64,000 nt of DNA from an uncultured Prevotella sp. (GCA_902495455.1 CABUXJ010000005.1:1-64000), one strand, 5' to 3'; positions 17,058 to 25,444 are shown, numbered from the stretch's first letter. Translations and numbers: made by a program. The notes: a model not told the origin generated them from the letters alone.

Positions 17058-19072
17058 ATGAAAACAAATTACTTCACTCGTTTCGCTTTGTGCCTTTTGT
17101 TGGGTGCAGGCACATTTGTTTGTACTTTTGCCAACGATGCAAAAGTAGGGGAGACAGAGTATGCTACTCTGGGAGAAGCCGTAGCTGCCGCCGAAGACGG
17201 ACAGACGGTCACGCTGTTGGGTGATGTCGGGGTGACGGAGATGATTCCGGTTACAAAATCCATCACTCTTGACTTGAGCGGACATACGATAACCAACAAT
17301 GTCACGACGAACAGACTTTCAGGCTATCCAATGTCACGTTTGTCATTGATGGCAATGCCGGATGGATTGTAACTCCGGAGACCAATACCCAGTCTTTTGG
17401 CTTTGTTGATTTCCGCAATGCGAGCGGTGTCGCCGGTGCCAATACCACATTGATAGCAAGTGACGTATCTTTTAAAGGCGCGACAGATAATGGTAGCCTT
17501 TTCGCTTTTCGCGCAAGCAATCAGTCTCTGACGTTCAACAATGTCAATGCGGAACTGACGGGAGGTTTTACTTACAGTATCATAAATGGTTATAACATGA
17601 AGGTCAACATTTCGGTTACCGGAGGCGATTTCATCTGCAGAAGCACTCATGCGACAGCTGGCGTGTTTCAGGCCGGAGCCGGTAGTACGATTGATTTTAC
17701 GGATGTAAATGTCGATACGACTGTAGGTCCGATTTTTGATGTGATCCATTCGACGGCGACATTTACAAACTGTACGATGAAAAATACTGCGACTAATTCT
17801 TATTTTGCTGCATGCATAGCACCGTCGAACGGTTCTGATGTTACTATAGACGGTGGATATTATGAAGCCAATTACCCCGTATATATTTATAACTCCGGAG
17901 GGTCGGTCACGATGAAAGGTCATGGAACGTTTAAAGGAAACATTGCTGCAGTTCTGGTTGACAGGACGAGCAATGCCTATCCGGCATCGGCTGTTATCGA
18001 GAGCGGAACGTTCACAGGCGACGTGGTGAACAACGGTTATGACGCTTCCATAGAGATTAAGGGTGGAACAATCACAGGAAAGGCTGTCGCTCAAGCGGTG
18101 AAGTCGAATATAACAATCTCCGCCGGGACAATCACGGACGGCGTGTCGGCCACGGGCAGTGGCGCGAGTGTCAATATTGATGGGGGAACGGTTGATGGCG
18201 AAGTCAACATTGGCAGCAATTCATCGATTGTCATGACTGGTGGAAACGTAAGCGGTGCTACGGACGATCTGTTTAATGCCGTACTTGAAAACAATGATGG
18301 TACAAGTACAAAAGTGAAACTTGTCAATGGTGCAAGTATCAGCGTGTCGGATGTGGACATGAAGAGCATAAATATAAAAGAAGTCATCAATGATGTTACT
18401 GTAAGTTATACAAGAAACTTCTCTGACAAATGGCAGACGTTGTTTGTTCCGTTCCAGATCATTCTCACCGAAGATATTCTTGCAAACTTTGATTTTGCGG
18501 AAATCTGGGATACCGAACTCATTGACGGAGCTCCGACCATTGAATATATAAAACTTGAAGAAGGTAGCGTGATAGCCCCCAATATGCCATGCCTTATAAA
18601 AGCGAAAACAGCCGGCGAACAGACTTTGACAGTCGTCGGAACGTCGTTGGCAAAGACGGAGGTTCCTCAAATCGATTGCTCGACGATAAAACAGAAATTC
18701 AACTTTGTGGGTATCTATGACAAGACGACCTTGCTTGACAAATATGGTTATTTTCTAAATGTTGACGAACAGGCATTCCGTTCGGTCATAAATGCAGACC
18801 AAGCCTTGCCTTCTTGCAGATTTTATCTGACAATACAGAACAAAGCGGACGACAGTTACGACTATTATACGGAAGGTAAGGCGAAAGCAGTCAAGGTGCG
18901 TGTTATCGGAGATGATGACAACGGAACCACGGGTATAGCTGCCGTAGAGACTTCGGGTGAATTTGATGGCGGCGATGTTTACACAGTGCAGGGTACATGT
19001 ATAGGACGCTCCACGGAGGGATTGAAGGCCGGTATCTATATTGTCGGAGGAAAGAAAGTGATTATAAAGTAG
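17058..19072 (+). pseudogene. Beta-helix-type surface protein, interrupted by a frameshift
   Basis: Begins with a signal peptide (RFALCLLLGAGTFVCTFA) and a pectate-lyase-like repeat (YATLGEAVAAAEDGQTVTLLGD, ITLDLSGHTITNNVTT). The frame then breaks between about 17300 and 17325. The continuation (TFRLSNVTFVIDGNAGWIVTP) is in the -1 frame and has no start codon of its own for 130 nt. The second part is a long run of short Gly/Thr/Asp-rich repeats (IEIKGGTITGKA, ITISAGTITDGV, VNIDGGTVDGEV) expected to form a right-handed beta-helix. It ends in the Prevotella-type C-terminal motif VYTVQGTCIGRS...KAGIYIVGGKKVIIK. No slippery homopolymer is visible at the break, so this is a pseudogene, a sequencing error or, less likely, a phase switch. 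It follows the structured leader and precedes a 60-residue protein. Confidence 0.75.
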
Positions 19073-19091
19073 TGATTTAATTTATACGATT

Positions 19092-19274
19092 ATGAAGAGA
19101 AAATATATTGCTCCTTTGTGTGAGATTATGGAATGTGACATGGTGCATATAATGGCATGCAGTCCGGAATCAGGAAATATCGGGATAAACAAAGATCCTT
19201 ACGAAGGCGAGTTGAATTCAAAAGACCATGATTTCGGGCTTTGGGAAGATGACGAACAGGATGACAGTTTGTAG
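19092..19274 (+). CDS. 60-residue protein of unknown function behind the surface protein
   Basis: Starts 19 nt after the surface-protein stop and ends 61 nt before a terminator, so it is the last gene of that unit. The sequence has a short basic start (MKRKYIAPLCEIMECDMVHIMACS) without a normal signal peptide, three Cys, and a very acidic C-terminal half (DPYEGELNSKDHDFGLWEDDEQDDSL). Short proteins beginning M-K-K/R-x-Y-I-x-P behind surface-protein genes are, from memory, common in Prevotella and of unknown role; I cannot verify that here. Possibilities include a chaperone-like or regulatory peptide, or the precursor of a secreted peptide. Coding status rests on position, codon use and the clean start. 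Confidence 0.6.
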   Translation: MKRKYIAPLCEIMECDMVHIMACSPESGNIGINKDPYEGELNSKDHDFGLWEDDEQDDSL

Positions 19275-19335
19275 TAGGTCATATTAACACACGTGTTACG
19301 TAGGTGTAGCCATAATTAAGTGCCTACATTGAGCA

Positions 19336-19374
19336 GTTCCCGAAAGTTGAACAAAGACTTTCGGGGACTTTTTA
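19336..19374 (+). terminator. Terminator after the 60-residue protein
   Basis: A 12-bp stem with one G-T pair (GTTCCCGAAAGT 19336-19347 with 19357-19368), a 9-nt loop and five T's. Confidence 0.88.
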
Positions 19375-19639
19375 TTTAAATAAATACATAAGCAGAGTCT
19401 TTTGGGACATTGGTCATAATCATCAATAGCAGCGAATGTCCGAAAAAATCTGAATTTTAAGGCAAAATCCAAGGCCACTTTTCAAAATTTTCCAGCCATG
19501 CTCCCAAATTTTCAAATTCTGCGAAGGTGTAAAAGCGGACTTTTTTACGGCCGGAAAATCGCTACTTTTGTAATTTATTGGTATATAGTCACTTACAATC
19601 GCAACCGCAGGTTCTTACTTTTTTAGTGAGTCAGAGGGG

Positions 19640-19910
19640 CTGTCGTAAGGGCCTCTCGGCTCTGCAACGAGGCCCTTACTGCATTGCAACGAGCGCCCCG
19701 TTGCAATCTGACGGCGTGCTCGTTGTGACCCAATAAGGGCCTTATTGCTCGCCGACGACCTCTTTTTTGCTCAAAAACGGCAAGCAAAAAGTCGCTGACT
19801 TCTTCGTTTTTGAAAAGCCGTGAGGCCCTTACGGCATACCGACGGCATTTTTTCGAGTGTTTTTTTGCATGCCTGCCAGATGGTGTGGCGGGCCGAGAGG
19901 GCCTCATTGG
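19640..19910 (+). repeat. Interspersed repeat, copy A
   Basis: Contains the motifs shared with the copies near 34.0 and 61.3 kb: GGCTCTGCAACGAGG, GCAACGAGCGCCCCGTTGCA, ACGGCGTGCTCGTTG and AATAAGGGCCTTATTGCTCG. Several are internal palindromes. The 19375-20078 stretch holds no convincing gene; minus-strand ORFs across it are a by-product of the repeat. This copy is more divergent at its edges than the other two, so its limits are approximate. Confidence 0.6.
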
Positions 19911-20078
19911 TATGGGAGACAGCCGGGAACGAGAGTTTTTCCGGAACGAATTTTGTAAAGATAAAAGAGGGAAGGACAAAAAATAAAATGAGGTTGACAA
20001 AATGCAAACGTGGAGTTGTATGAAATGTGATGCTTGTTTATGTGACTTTTGTTCGTAGTCGAATGGCGATAAATATAA

Positions 20079-20158
20079 AAAAGAGTAAAGCAAAAATGCA
20101 AATGGAGCACATGTCCCTAAAAACATGTGCTCCATTTGCATTTTTGCTTTACTCTTTT
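20079..20158. repeat. Perfect 36-bp palindrome behind pheS
   Basis: Arms 20079-20114 and 20123-20158 are exact reverse complements (containing AAATGGAGCACATGT and its complement) around an 8-nt loop. Both outer ends give T-runs, so it can act as a terminator for pheS on the minus strand and, in principle, on the plus strand too. It is the longest perfect palindrome in the window. Confidence 0.92.
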
Positions 20159-20188
20159 GCGTCTTCTTCTGGTGTTTTCGACATCGGT

Positions 20189-21226
20189 CTATTTCGCCGA
20201 TTCAAACTCTGTCAGGAAGCGGGTGTCGTTTTCAGAGAACATGCGCAGGTCGCTGACCTGATACTTCAGGTTGGTGATGCGTTCCACACCCATGCCGAAT
20301 GCGTAGCCGCTGTAGACCTTGCTGTCGATGCCGCACTGCTCCAAAACGTTGGGGTCGACCATTCCGCAACCAAGTATTTCCACCCATCCGGTGTGCTTGC
20401 AGAAGCCACAGCCCTTGCCGCCGCAGATGTGGCAGGAGATATCCATCTCGGCACTTGGTTCCGTGAACGGGAAGTAGCTGGGACGCAGACGTATTTTTGT
20501 GTCTGTTCCGAACATTTCGCGTGCAAACGACAGAAGTACCTGCTTGAGGTCAGTGAACGACACGTTCTTGTCTATATAAAGACCTTCGACCTGATGGAAG
20601 AAGCAGTGGGCCCGGGCAGTAATGGCCTCATTGCGGTAGACGCGGCCCGGGCAGATGATGCGGATGGGAGGCTGGGATGTCTCCATGACACGTGCCTGCA
20701 CGGAACTGGTATGACTGCGCAACACCATGTTCTTGGTTACGTCATCTGGGTTCTGCTCAACGAAGAATGTGTCCTGCATGTCGCGGGCCGGGTGGTCTGC
20801 TGCAAAATTCATTTTGGTGAACACGTGTAAATCGTCTTCGACCTCCGGGCCGTCAGCCAAGACAAAGCCCATGCGGGAGAATATATCTATAATCTCGTTG
20901 GTAACAATTGTCAGCGGATGGCGTGTACCGAGTCTGATGGGGTAGGGCGTGCGGGTTAAATCCATTTCATCGGCCTCTCCGTCGGTCGTCTCAAACTGCT
21001 CTTTCAAGGCGTTGATGCGTTCCAAAGCTGTCTGTTTGAGCTCGTTGATTTTCATTCCGACTTCCTTTTTCTGGTCTGCCGGAACGTTGCGGAAATCAGC
21101 CATAAGAGCTGTTATTTCGCCTTTCTTGCTCAGATATTTAAGTCTCAGAGCCTCTATTTCCTCGGCGTTTTGTGCGCTGAGGTTTTTCACTTCTTCGAGA
21201 AGCTGTCCTATTTTGTCAACTATCAT
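20189..21226 (-). CDS. pheS: Phenylalanine--tRNA ligase alpha subunit
   Basis: Charges tRNA-Phe as part of an alpha2-beta2 enzyme. The 345-residue protein has the N-terminal coiled-coil that contacts tRNA (residues about 1-95, SAQNAEEIEALRLKYLSKKGEIT) and the class II catalytic core: motif 1 near RLGTRHPLTIVTNEIIDIFSRMGF, HPARDMQDTFF, motif 2 VYRNEAITARAHCFFHQVEGLYID, and motif 3 GYAFGMGVERI. The Gly-rich region MDISCHICGGKGCGFCKHTGW is usual for the family. The beta-subunit gene (pheT) is not adjacent. A TAACTTTG box lies 28 nt upstream, and a 36-bp palindrome follows the stop. Confidence 0.97.
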   Translation of the reverse strand: MIVDKIGQLLEEVKNLSAQNAEEIEALRLKYLSKKGEITALMADFRNVPADQKKEVGMKINELKQTALERINALKEQFETTDGEADEMDLTRTPYPIRLGTRHPLTIVTNEIIDIFSRMGFVLADGPEVEDDLHVFTKMNFAADHPARDMQDTFFVEQNPDDVTKNMVLRSHTSSVQARVMETSQPPIRIICPGRVYRNEAITARAHCFFHQVEGLYIDKNVSFTDLKQVLLSFAREMFGTDTKIRLRPSYFPFTEPSAEMDISCHICGGKGCGFCKHTGWVEILGCGMVDPNVLEQCGIDSKVYSGYAFGMGVERITNLKYQVSDLRMFSENDTRFLTEFESAK

Positions 21227-21253
21227 CTCTGCTTAGATTGATTAAATTCGCTG

Positions 21254-21261
21254 CAAAGTTA
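21254..21261 (-). promoter_or_regulatory. -7 promoter box of pheS
   Basis: TAACTTTG on the minus strand fits TAnnTTTG, 28 nt before the pheS start. It lies back to back with the promoter of the DUF4348-like gene. Confidence 0.55.
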
Positions 21262-21303
21262 ATATTTTGTACTTAAAATAGAGCATAAATCAAAATAAAG
21301 TTG

Positions 21304-21311
21304 TACTTTTG
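21304..21311 (+). promoter_or_regulatory. -7 promoter box of the DUF4348-like lipoprotein gene
   Basis: TACTTTTG matches TAnnTTTG and lies 40 nt upstream of ATG 21351. An in-frame start at 21309 would overlap this box, which supports the later ATG. Confidence 0.55.
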
Positions 21312-21350
21312 CGCTGTTTTGGACGGCGTATATCGTACGATGACACTAAA

Positions 21351-22190
21351 ATGAACAAGTTTTTAACAGCGATTTTCGCATCAGTCTTGCTTATGTTCTC
21401 GTGTAAGGGCGGCAAGATGTCGAGTGATGGCGGCGAAGTGCCGGCCGATTCGGTGGATAGCGTTGAGGCTGAGGCCACAGACACTATGGAACTGCTGATA
21501 GAGGAGACACCGATGCCGAAGGCGGCAGATGAACTCTTTGATGACTTCTTGTTTAATTTTGCAGCTAACCGGAAACTGCAAACCGAACGTATCGTTTTCC
21601 CACTTCCGGTGACCAAAGGTGATGCGACAGAGTATATAAAAAAAGACGAATGGAAGATGGAGCACTTTTTCATGCGTCAAGGCTACTATACACTGATATT
21701 CGACAGCCGTCGTCAGATGGATCTTGGCAAGGATACATCTGTCAGTCACGTCGTTGTGGAAAAAATCCATTTGGACATCAAGACCGTCCGACAGTATGTC
21801 TTTGATCGCGTAAACGGATTGTGGATGATGCGGGCCATCAATATCACACCTATATATAAAAATGAGAACGCATCGTTCTTGAAGTTCTATCAGCAATTTG
21901 TGTCAGACTCAACGTTTCAAATCGAGAGTCTTGATGAGACAGTCCATTTCGTAGGTCCCGACCCGGATGACGACTTTGAACAGATGGAAGGCGTCATCAC
22001 TCCTGACACATGGCCGGCTTTCGCGCCGGAGATGCCGGACAGGATGCTATATAACATCAACTACGGAATGTCACCGGGAAAAAGCAATATCAAGATATTT
22101 GTGATAAGGGGAATTTCCAACGGGTTTGAGATGGAGATGACTTTCCGTCGCAAGGACGGCCGTTGGGTGCTCACCAGACTGACCACTTGA
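21351..22190 (+). CDS. Lipoprotein, DUF4348-like
   Basis: A 279-residue lipoprotein with signal MNKFLTAIFASVLLMFSC and lipid Cys18. An acidic linker (EVPADSVDSVEAEATDTMELLIEE) follows, then a roughly 220-residue domain starting FDDFLFNFAANRKLQTERIVFPLP with conserved aromatic/acidic segments (DEWKMEHFFMRQGYYTLIFDS, NGLWMMRAINITPI). It looks like the Bacteroidales DUF4348 family, known only as a surface or periplasmic lipoprotein domain. No function can be given. The ATG at 21351 is chosen because of the signal peptide and the promoter. It is followed by a 29-bp palindrome, so it is probably transcribed alone. Confidence 0.8.
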   Translation: MNKFLTAIFASVLLMFSCKGGKMSSDGGEVPADSVDSVEAEATDTMELLIEETPMPKAADELFDDFLFNFAANRKLQTERIVFPLPVTKGDATEYIKKDEWKMEHFFMRQGYYTLIFDSRRQMDLGKDTSVSHVVVEKIHLDIKTVRQYVFDRVNGLWMMRAINITPIYKNENASFLKFYQQFVSDSTFQIESLDETVHFVGPDPDDDFEQMEGVITPDTWPAFAPEMPDRMLYNINYGMSPGKSNIKIFVIRGISNGFEMEMTFRRKDGRWVLTRLTT

Positions 22191-22257
22191 CCCGTGTCGG
22201 GTGTCTTTTTGATATATAAGATCCTTTGATAAGTATGCTGCAACAATTAGTTTATAC

Positions 22258-22325
22258 TTTGAACACGGAGACACGGAGACACAGAGGACAGTATTACTCT
22301 GTGTCTCCGTGTCTCCGTGTTCAAA
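22258..22325. repeat. Perfect 29-bp palindrome built of ACACGGAG units
   Basis: Arms 22258-22286 and 22297-22325 are exact reverse complements around a 10-nt loop. Each arm consists of tandem ACACGGAG-type octamers. It lies between the DUF4348-like gene and murB, directly upstream of the murB start codon, so it may end the first transcript or fold in the murB leader. Confidence 0.92.
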
Positions 22326-22355
22326 ATAAAGATTTACCCAACAACCGATAGCCGC

Positions 22356-23369
22356 ATGAAAGATATTCAGAACTATGACCTCAGCCGTCACAACACGTTC
22401 GGCATCAACGCCCGTTGCCGCCGTTTCATAGAGTTTTCTTCCGTCAGCGAACTGCAGGACATCGCCCGGTCGCTGGCCGGGGCTGACCAGCCGCTGCTCA
22501 TTCTTGGCGGCGGAAGCAATCTTCTGCTCACGGGCGATTACGCCGGAACGGTTCTTCATTCGGCCATCCGTGGTGTCGAACCAACTGTGACGGATGACGA
22601 TGTGTTGCTGCGCGTGGGCAGCGGAGAGGTGTGGGACGAGCTTGTCGGGCTGTGCGTGGCCCGTGGATGGCATGGCGCCGAAAATCTCTCGCTCATTCCC
22701 GGTGAGGTGGGAGCGAGCGCCGTCCAGAACATCGGGGCCTACGGAGTGGAGGTGAAAGACCTTATATATAAGGTGGAGGCCGTCGACCTGACCACCGGCG
22801 GGACCGTATCGTTCAGCCGTGACGACTGTCAGTATGCCTACCGTCAAAGTCGCTTCAAGCGCGATTGGGCCGGAAGATACGTGATTACGTATGTCACCTA
22901 TCGCCTGAGCCGTGTCTTCCGTCCCAACCTCGACTACGGAAACATCCGCGCGGAGCTGGAGCGCAAGGGCATCACCACGCCCACGGCATCGGAGCTGCGG
23001 CAGGTCATAACGGACATACGGCGCGCAAAGCTGCCCGACCCGGAGGTGGAGGGTAACGCCGGCAGCTTTTTCATGAACCCTGTCGTGACGCGCGACGTCT
23101 ACGAAAGACTGGCCGCGGAGTATGACGGCATGCCCCATTATACTGTCGACGATGCCCACGAGAAGATTCCGGCGGGCTGGATGATAGAGCAGTGCGGATG
23201 GAAAGGACGTTCGCTCGGACGTGCCGGTGTCCACTCGCGTCAGGCGCTTGTGCTCGTCAACCGCGGCGGAGCGACGGGACGGGAGATAGTGGCGTTGTGT
23301 GAGGCAGTGCGCAGCGACGTGATGGAGAAGTTCGGTATCGACATAACACCGGAGGTCAATATCGTATGA
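22356..23369 (+). CDS. murB: UDP-N-acetylenolpyruvoylglucosamine reductase
   Basis: FAD- and NADPH-dependent second step of UDP-MurNAc synthesis in the cytoplasm. The 337-residue protein shows the FAD-binding LGGGSNLLLTGDY, the SLIPGEVGASAVQNIGAYGVEV signature, the catalytic-Ser region EGNAGSFFMNPVV, and the C-terminal FGIDITPEVNIV of the E. coli-type (type I) enzyme. The start is placed at ATG 22356 (MKDIQNYDLSRHNTFGI, where family similarity begins); an earlier in-frame start lies within the palindrome arm. Its stop overlaps the next gene by 4 nt (ATGA), giving translational coupling. Confidence 0.96.
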   Translation: MKDIQNYDLSRHNTFGINARCRRFIEFSSVSELQDIARSLAGADQPLLILGGGSNLLLTGDYAGTVLHSAIRGVEPTVTDDDVLLRVGSGEVWDELVGLCVARGWHGAENLSLIPGEVGASAVQNIGAYGVEVKDLIYKVEAVDLTTGGTVSFSRDDCQYAYRQSRFKRDWAGRYVITYVTYRLSRVFRPNLDYGNIRAELERKGITTPTASELRQVITDIRRAKLPDPEVEGNAGSFFMNPVVTRDVYERLAAEYDGMPHYTVDDAHEKIPAGWMIEQCGWKGRSLGRAGVHSRQALVLVNRGGATGREIVALCEAVRSDVMEKFGIDITPEVNIV

Positions 23370-24127
23370 AGGTAACGTTGCTTGGGACCGGAACAAGTTG
23401 CGGCGTCCCGACGTTGGGATGTCGCTGTGATGTTTGCACAAGTACAGACATTCATGATAAGCGCACGCGCTGTTCAGCTTTGATCGAGACTGCGTCGACA
23501 CGGTTGCTCATAGACTGCGGCCCGGATTTTCGTCAGCAGATGATGGGGCGCGAGTTCCGGCGCATTGACGGCATACTTGTCACTCACGCTCATTATGACC
23601 ACGTCGGAGGCATAGACGATGTACGTCCTTATTGCATCTTTGGTGATGTCGACGTTTATGCTGATGCCCGTGCCGCGGAGTCGTTACGCCAGGCGCTTCC
23701 TTATTGTTTCTCGGATGTGAAATATCCCAATATTCCAGAGATAAGGTTGAACGTCATAGAGCCACATGTGCCGTTATGTATCGGTGATATTGACATTATG
23801 CCGATACAGGTGATGCATTGCCGATTGCCCATTCTCGGTTATCGTTTCGGGAGTTTCGCTTACGTCACCGATATGAAGTCTATATCCGATATGGAGCTGC
23901 CTTATCTCGATGGTGTTAAAACCCTTGTGGTCAACGCTCTGCGTTTTGAGAAAGCCCACCATTCTCACCAGCTTGTCGCCGACGCTGTGGATTTTGCGCG
24001 GTGCGTGGGGGCTCGTCGCACTCTATTGATCCACTCCAGCCATCATATCGGACGTCATGAGGATGTTAACAGGGTGCTCCCGGAGGGTATAGAACTTGCT
24101 TACGACGGTCAGATATTGGAGGTGTGA
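23366..24127 (+). CDS. MBL-fold metallo-hydrolase, PhnP-like
   Basis: A 253-residue metallo-beta-lactamase-fold enzyme. The N-terminus MKVTLLGTGTSCGVPTLGCRCDVC, with clustered Cys, and THAHYDHVGGIDD (HxHxDH zinc/manganese ligands) are typical of the PhnP subfamily, which hydrolyses cyclic phosphodiesters. Later ligand segments are GSFAYVTDMKS and LLIHSSHHIGRH. Without phosphonate genes nearby, the physiological substrate is unknown. It overlaps murB by 4 nt and must be co-transcribed with it. Confidence 0.9.
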   Translation: MKVTLLGTGTSCGVPTLGCRCDVCTSTDIHDKRTRCSALIETASTRLLIDCGPDFRQQMMGREFRRIDGILVTHAHYDHVGGIDDVRPYCIFGDVDVYADARAAESLRQALPYCFSDVKYPNIPEIRLNVIEPHVPLCIGDIDIMPIQVMHCRLPILGYRFGSFAYVTDMKSISDMELPYLDGVKTLVVNALRFEKAHHSHQLVADAVDFARCVGARRTLLIHSSHHIGRHEDVNRVLPEGIELAYDGQILEV

Positions 24128-24192
24128 AACGACTGCGGTTTTTAAATAGTAGTTAAATGGTGTTATTAAAATGCAATTATTATATGTAATGT

Positions 24193-24223
24193 ATTGCATT
24201 TTAAAATAATATTCTTAATTTTG
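24193..24223 (+). promoter_or_regulatory. Promoter of a candidate small RNA
   Basis: ATTG (24193-24196), a 19-nt spacer and TAATTTTG (24216-24223). It lies in a non-coding gap and faces a terminator 45 nt downstream, with no gene between. Confidence 0.6.
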
Positions 24224-24228
24224 CAGTG

Positions 24229-24292
24229 TGTTTTTCATAGTATTAGATTTAAGGTTAACAAAGATTGGAGTACAGCGGTACTCCTTTTTTTT
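24229..24292 (+). ncRNA. Candidate ~64-nt small RNA with intrinsic terminator
   Basis: The predicted transcript starts about 6 nt after the TAATTTTG box and ends in a perfect 7-bp hairpin (GGAGTAC 24267-24273 with GTACTCC 24278-24284) followed by eight T's. The unpaired body reads AGATTTAAGGTTAACAAAG. The terminator alone could serve the murB operon 140 nt upstream. The dedicated promoter is what suggests a separate small RNA. Confidence 0.5.
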
Positions 24293-24318
24293 ATGCCCTT
24301 AAATAGATACCTGCGGCG

Positions 24319-24576
24319 TTAGTGTTTTCTTTTTCCGAACAGATGTCCGTATTGTTTTATGAGTTTTCTGGTTAGCATGAAAGCGTCAAACGCCGTTATA
24401 CTTTTGCTCACGATACTTGCTATCATTTCCCCGCGTGTGTTTGCCTTCTTCTCGGTGAAGAACCCACTCCATAGTTCGGCGACAACTTCTCCTTTCTGAT
24501 GGATTTCGACTCTGATTTGCTCCTTGCGTGCTTGTAGCTCTTCGAGGGTATTGATGGTGTTTCTGTCGGTTTCCAT
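24319..24576 (-). CDS. 85-residue protein of the YtxH/holin-like operon
   Basis: An 85-residue protein (METDRNTINTLEELQARKEQ...). It has an N-terminal predicted helix rich in Glu/Arg and a second half (NTRGEMIASIVSKSITAFDAFMLTRKLIKQYGHLF) that is helical and mildly hydrophobic. The start is ATG 24576; the longer reading frame upstream overlaps the previous gene and is not used. It follows the holin-like gene by 26 nt. In Bacteroidetes, three-gene sets of YtxH, holin-like and a short helical protein recur near envelope-stress functions; its own role is unknown. Confidence 0.75.
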   Translation of the reverse strand: METDRNTINTLEELQARKEQIRVEIHQKGEVVAELWSGFFTEKKANTRGEMIASIVSKSITAFDAFMLTRKLIKQYGHLFGKRKH

Positions 24577-24602
24577 AAATTTATTGTTGTTTTTCGATGG
24601 GA

Positions 24603-24950
24603 TTATCCTAACAGGGTCTTTGTCATGAACTTGATGAGCGGGCGCTCTATCCATCTCTTGCGGAAAGCGAAAATCACGCATAGCAAGAGTAGGAAGAAAG
24701 CTGCCACAATGGCAAAGGCGCAAGCCGTGCCTGTGTGTGGGGCCATCCAAAAGACTGTGGCGAAAGAAAAATAGAAGAGAACGCCAATCATCAGAATGAA
24801 GAAGATGATGGTCAACGTGAGTGCTGTTACGAGACGCACCAACTTGTCAATTACATCGAACTTCAGATAGTCTTTCTGAAGTCCGATGTAATCTTTGAGC
24901 ACAATGACAAGTTGTGCCAATGATTCTACGTTTTTGTCGCTTGATAACAT
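24603..24950 (-). CDS. Small membrane protein, phage-holin-like (DUF1469 type)
   Basis: A 115-residue protein: a soluble amphipathic N-terminus (VESLAQLVIVLKDYIGLQKDYLKFDVIDKL), two transmembrane helices (ALTLTIIFFILMIGVLFYFSFATVFW and TACAFAIVAAFFLLLLCVIFAF) and a basic tail (RKRWIERPLIKFMTK). This is the shape of the putative actinobacterial holin-X / DUF1469 family. Despite the name it is a chromosomal stress-associated protein, not evidence of a prophage; no phage gene is nearby. Middle gene of a three-gene unit. Confidence 0.85.
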   Translation of the reverse strand: MLSSDKNVESLAQLVIVLKDYIGLQKDYLKFDVIDKLVRLVTALTLTIIFFILMIGVLFYFSFATVFWMAPHTGTACAFAIVAAFFLLLLCVIFAFRKRWIERPLIKFMTKTLLG

Positions 24951-24998
24951 AAGTTCTCAACTATGTCCGGCGTGCCGTTGTCACGCCGGGGCCGTGGT

Positions 24999-25211
24999 TT
25001 AAACGTTGGGTGTCGCTTCTTCGATGTCGTCAACGAGATCGCCGACTTCCTTGCGTGAGAGTTTGATGTTGTGCTTCTTGAGGAAATCATCGACTGCGTC
25101 TGTGATTTTCTCACGTGTGTCCTTTCCTGTCTCAGGGGCAAGCAAGAGTCCAACAACTGTTCCGGCGAGTGCTCCGCCGAGGAAAGCTCCGATGTAACCT
25201 AAACTTTTCAT
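24999..25211 (-). CDS. YtxH domain-containing protein
   Basis: A 70-residue protein with one N-terminal transmembrane helix rich in Gly (YIGAFLGGALAGTVVGLLLAPETGKDTREKI), the signature of the YtxH family, then a charged amphipathic helix. The sequence LLAPxxGxxxRxK is diagnostic. It is the first gene of the operon with the holin-like and 85-residue proteins. A second in-frame Met two codons upstream (25217) is possible. Confidence 0.88.
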   Translation of the reverse strand: MKSLGYIGAFLGGALAGTVVGLLLAPETGKDTREKITDAVDDFLKKHNIKLSRKEVGDLVDDIEEATPNV

Positions 25212-25253
25212 AATCATTTGATTTTTAATGGTGAAACAATAGTTTTGATTTCA

Positions 25254-25261
25254 CAAATGTA
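25254..25261 (-). promoter_or_regulatory. -7 promoter box of the YtxH operon
   Basis: TACATTTG on the minus strand, 42 nt before the YtxH start. No good -33 box is seen. Confidence 0.5.
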
Positions 25262-25444
25262 CGAAACATTTTCTGAAAGGCTGTCAGCAGAACTATCATT
25301 TTTTGTTAAAACGTCACTATTTCAGGTATTTAACAAACTTTATGTGCGAGTGTGTGGTGTGTTTGGATGATATTTTGTAACTTCGCACAAATATTTTTTG
25401 CAAATAAGCAATATCTAAGTTTAACTATTAATAAAGTATTAAAG

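Noticed and set aside
19623..20141. 172-residue minus-strand ORF between the terminator and pheS
   Set aside because: Composed of the interspersed repeat and one arm of the 36-bp palindrome; no promoter, no domain.
22071..23501. 476-residue minus-strand ORF
   Set aside because: Shadow of murB, whose motifs are certain; high GC third positions keep the opposite frame open.
24319..25211. Holin-like gene as a sign of prophage
   Set aside because: The YtxH/holin-like/short-helical set is a chromosomal envelope operon; no capsid, tail, lysin or integrase genes are present.
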